A stretch of 5,720 bases of DNA from an uncultured Bacilli bacterium (GTDB taxonomy: Bacteria > Bacillota_I > Bacilli_A > RF39 > UBA660). The notes beneath the pieces were generated by a model that saw only the letters and a program-made list of their open reading frames with translations, made no database searches and was not told the DNA's origin. Both the position numbers and the translations under genes were made by a program. The first letter of the stretch is position 1. Every line of letters begins with the position of its first letter. Positions 5,010-5,720 of this stretch are shown here, piece by piece. The stretch is taken from contig CANRGI010000085.1 in the NCBI GenBank assembly GCA_947630095.1, forward strand, positions 1 to 5,720. The letters run 5' to 3'.

Positions 5010-5720
5010 TATTTGGAACACTACTCATTATATCGTTTATATAAAAGTTTCCATTACTTTTAACTTCTAATTTCTCTAAAGTATCTAAATCATTATAATG
5101 CCACCACTCTGAAGCAAGAGGATAAAAACCATTATTTATATAGTAATTATATAATTTAATAGCATTATCGTTTATTGTATTAGAAAATGTAGCATTTTTA
5201 AAACTTGTTTTAGATGTACTACTAACTGGATATGAAAATAAACTTGATTTAGAACTTAATTCATGAATAGGTGATGGCATTTCGTATAAAGTATAATTTG
5301 AAATTGAAATAAAATTATACTCCCCTACTTTGCTTTTATGAGCCTTATTTATTTTAACAATACTACTATCAATAGCAATTCCTCTTTGATGGTTACTTAC
5401 CCTAGTAGAAATAAACCACCCAGTATTCCAAGGTTTAGAATTAACTAATGTATTTACTTCGCTATCTTCACTAATTAAATTTGTAAATTTATCTAAAACT
5501 TCCCTTTGGACTTCAAAAGGCCTATAAGTCTCATATATTATTAAACTATCCCCATTTTTTAAAGCCTCATTTTGTACTTTAGCAATTTTTTTAGCAGTTT
5601 CATATAAAATTGGAACTACAAACATATCTTTTTTATATCTATCATTATACATATAAGTATCATATAATTTATTATTAGTTATCCCCTCTAAATCTTTCCC
5701 ATCACTTCTAAACATAGATT
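4993..5720 (-). CDS. M15 family D-Ala-D-Ala dipeptidase/carboxypeptidase (VanX/VanY-like), 5'-partial
   Basis: A zinc-dependent D,D-peptidase predicted to cleave D-Ala-D-Ala dipeptide or the D-Ala-D-Ala end of peptidoglycan stems. Numbering from the ATG at 5715-5713: YRP at 64-66 (R65 matches the substrate-stabilising Arg of VanX); the SxHxxGxAxD motif at 107-116 supplying zinc ligands H109 and D116; and EWWH at 203-206 supplying the catalytic Glu (E203) and third zinc ligand (H206). Arg-His and His-Asp spacings are close to VanX, but the Asp-to-Glu interval is about 29 residues longer, with a Ser/Lys-rich insert near 150-175. All catalytic residues are intact. The frame stays open from the ATG to the right edge, so the start may lie outside the window, and an export signal or membrane anchor could be missing. 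It converges on the surface-protein gene and shares its terminator. VanX-like substrate choice versus VanY-like is undecided, and nothing here shows glycopeptide resistance. Confidence 0.85.
   Translation of the reverse strand, partial: SMFRSDGKDLEGITNNKLYDTYMYNDRYKKDMFVVPILYETAKKIAKVQNEALKNGDSLIIYETYRPFEVQREVLDKFTNLISEDSEVNTLVNSKPWNTGWFISTRVSNHQRGIAIDSSIVKINKAHKSKVGEYNFISISNYTLYEMPSPIHELSSKSSLFSYPVSSTSKTSFKNATFSNTINDNAIKLYNYYINNGFYPLASEWWHYNDLDTLEKLEVKSNGNFYINDIMSSVPNKNSEN

Noticed and set aside
4993..5720. Vancomycin-resistance gene (vanX or vanY)
   Set aside because: The catalytic motifs show the M15 family only. There are no vanH, vanA or regulator genes nearby, and such peptidases are common in wall metabolism.

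Overview
The window is very AT-rich. Its codon usage is dominated by A/T-ending codons, all visible stop codons are TAA, and tryptophan is encoded by TGG, so nothing suggests a non-standard code. It encodes sortase-type cell-wall-anchored surface proteins and one cell-wall peptidase. This fits a low-GC Gram-positive (Bacillota), plausibly an uncultured host-associated Bacilli or Clostridia lineage. The genus cannot be fixed from the sequence.

Layout: (1) positions 1-1670, plus strand, hold the 3' part of a large surface-protein gene. The reading frame is open to the left edge, so the true start lies outside the window and the ATG at 132 is internal. (2) Positions 1671-1813 form a short intergenic region with a perfect 14-bp terminator hairpin, a weak promoter with an exact TATAAT, a Spo0A-box-like heptamer and a strong ribosome binding site. 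(3) Positions 1814-4978, plus strand, hold a complete 1054-residue paralogue. It has an N-terminal export signal, a non-repetitive N-terminal beta-rich domain, four tandem pilin-like isopeptide repeats of about 107 residues, a chain of degenerate CnaB-like modules, and an NPKTG sorting signal. (4) A bidirectional hairpin at 4982-5009 separates it from (5) a convergent minus-strand gene, 4993 to the right edge, encoding a VanX/VanY-type M15 zinc D-Ala-D-Ala peptidase. Its stop codon lies in the hairpin loop and its 5' end is cut by the window.

The two surface proteins are tandem paralogues. The last 509 residues align without a single gap, with a constant offset of 3308 bp, and are about two-thirds identical by my hand count (339/509). 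DNA identity continues across the stop codon into the first arm of the terminators and then stops abruptly. Each repeat keeps a Lys/Glu/Asn triad at fixed spacing, as expected for self-forming intramolecular isopeptide bonds, so both products are probably rigid, protease-resistant wall-attached stalks. No sortase gene and no canonical pilin motif is visible. The peptidase probably acts on the same cell wall, but a functional link to the adhesins is only suggested by proximity.
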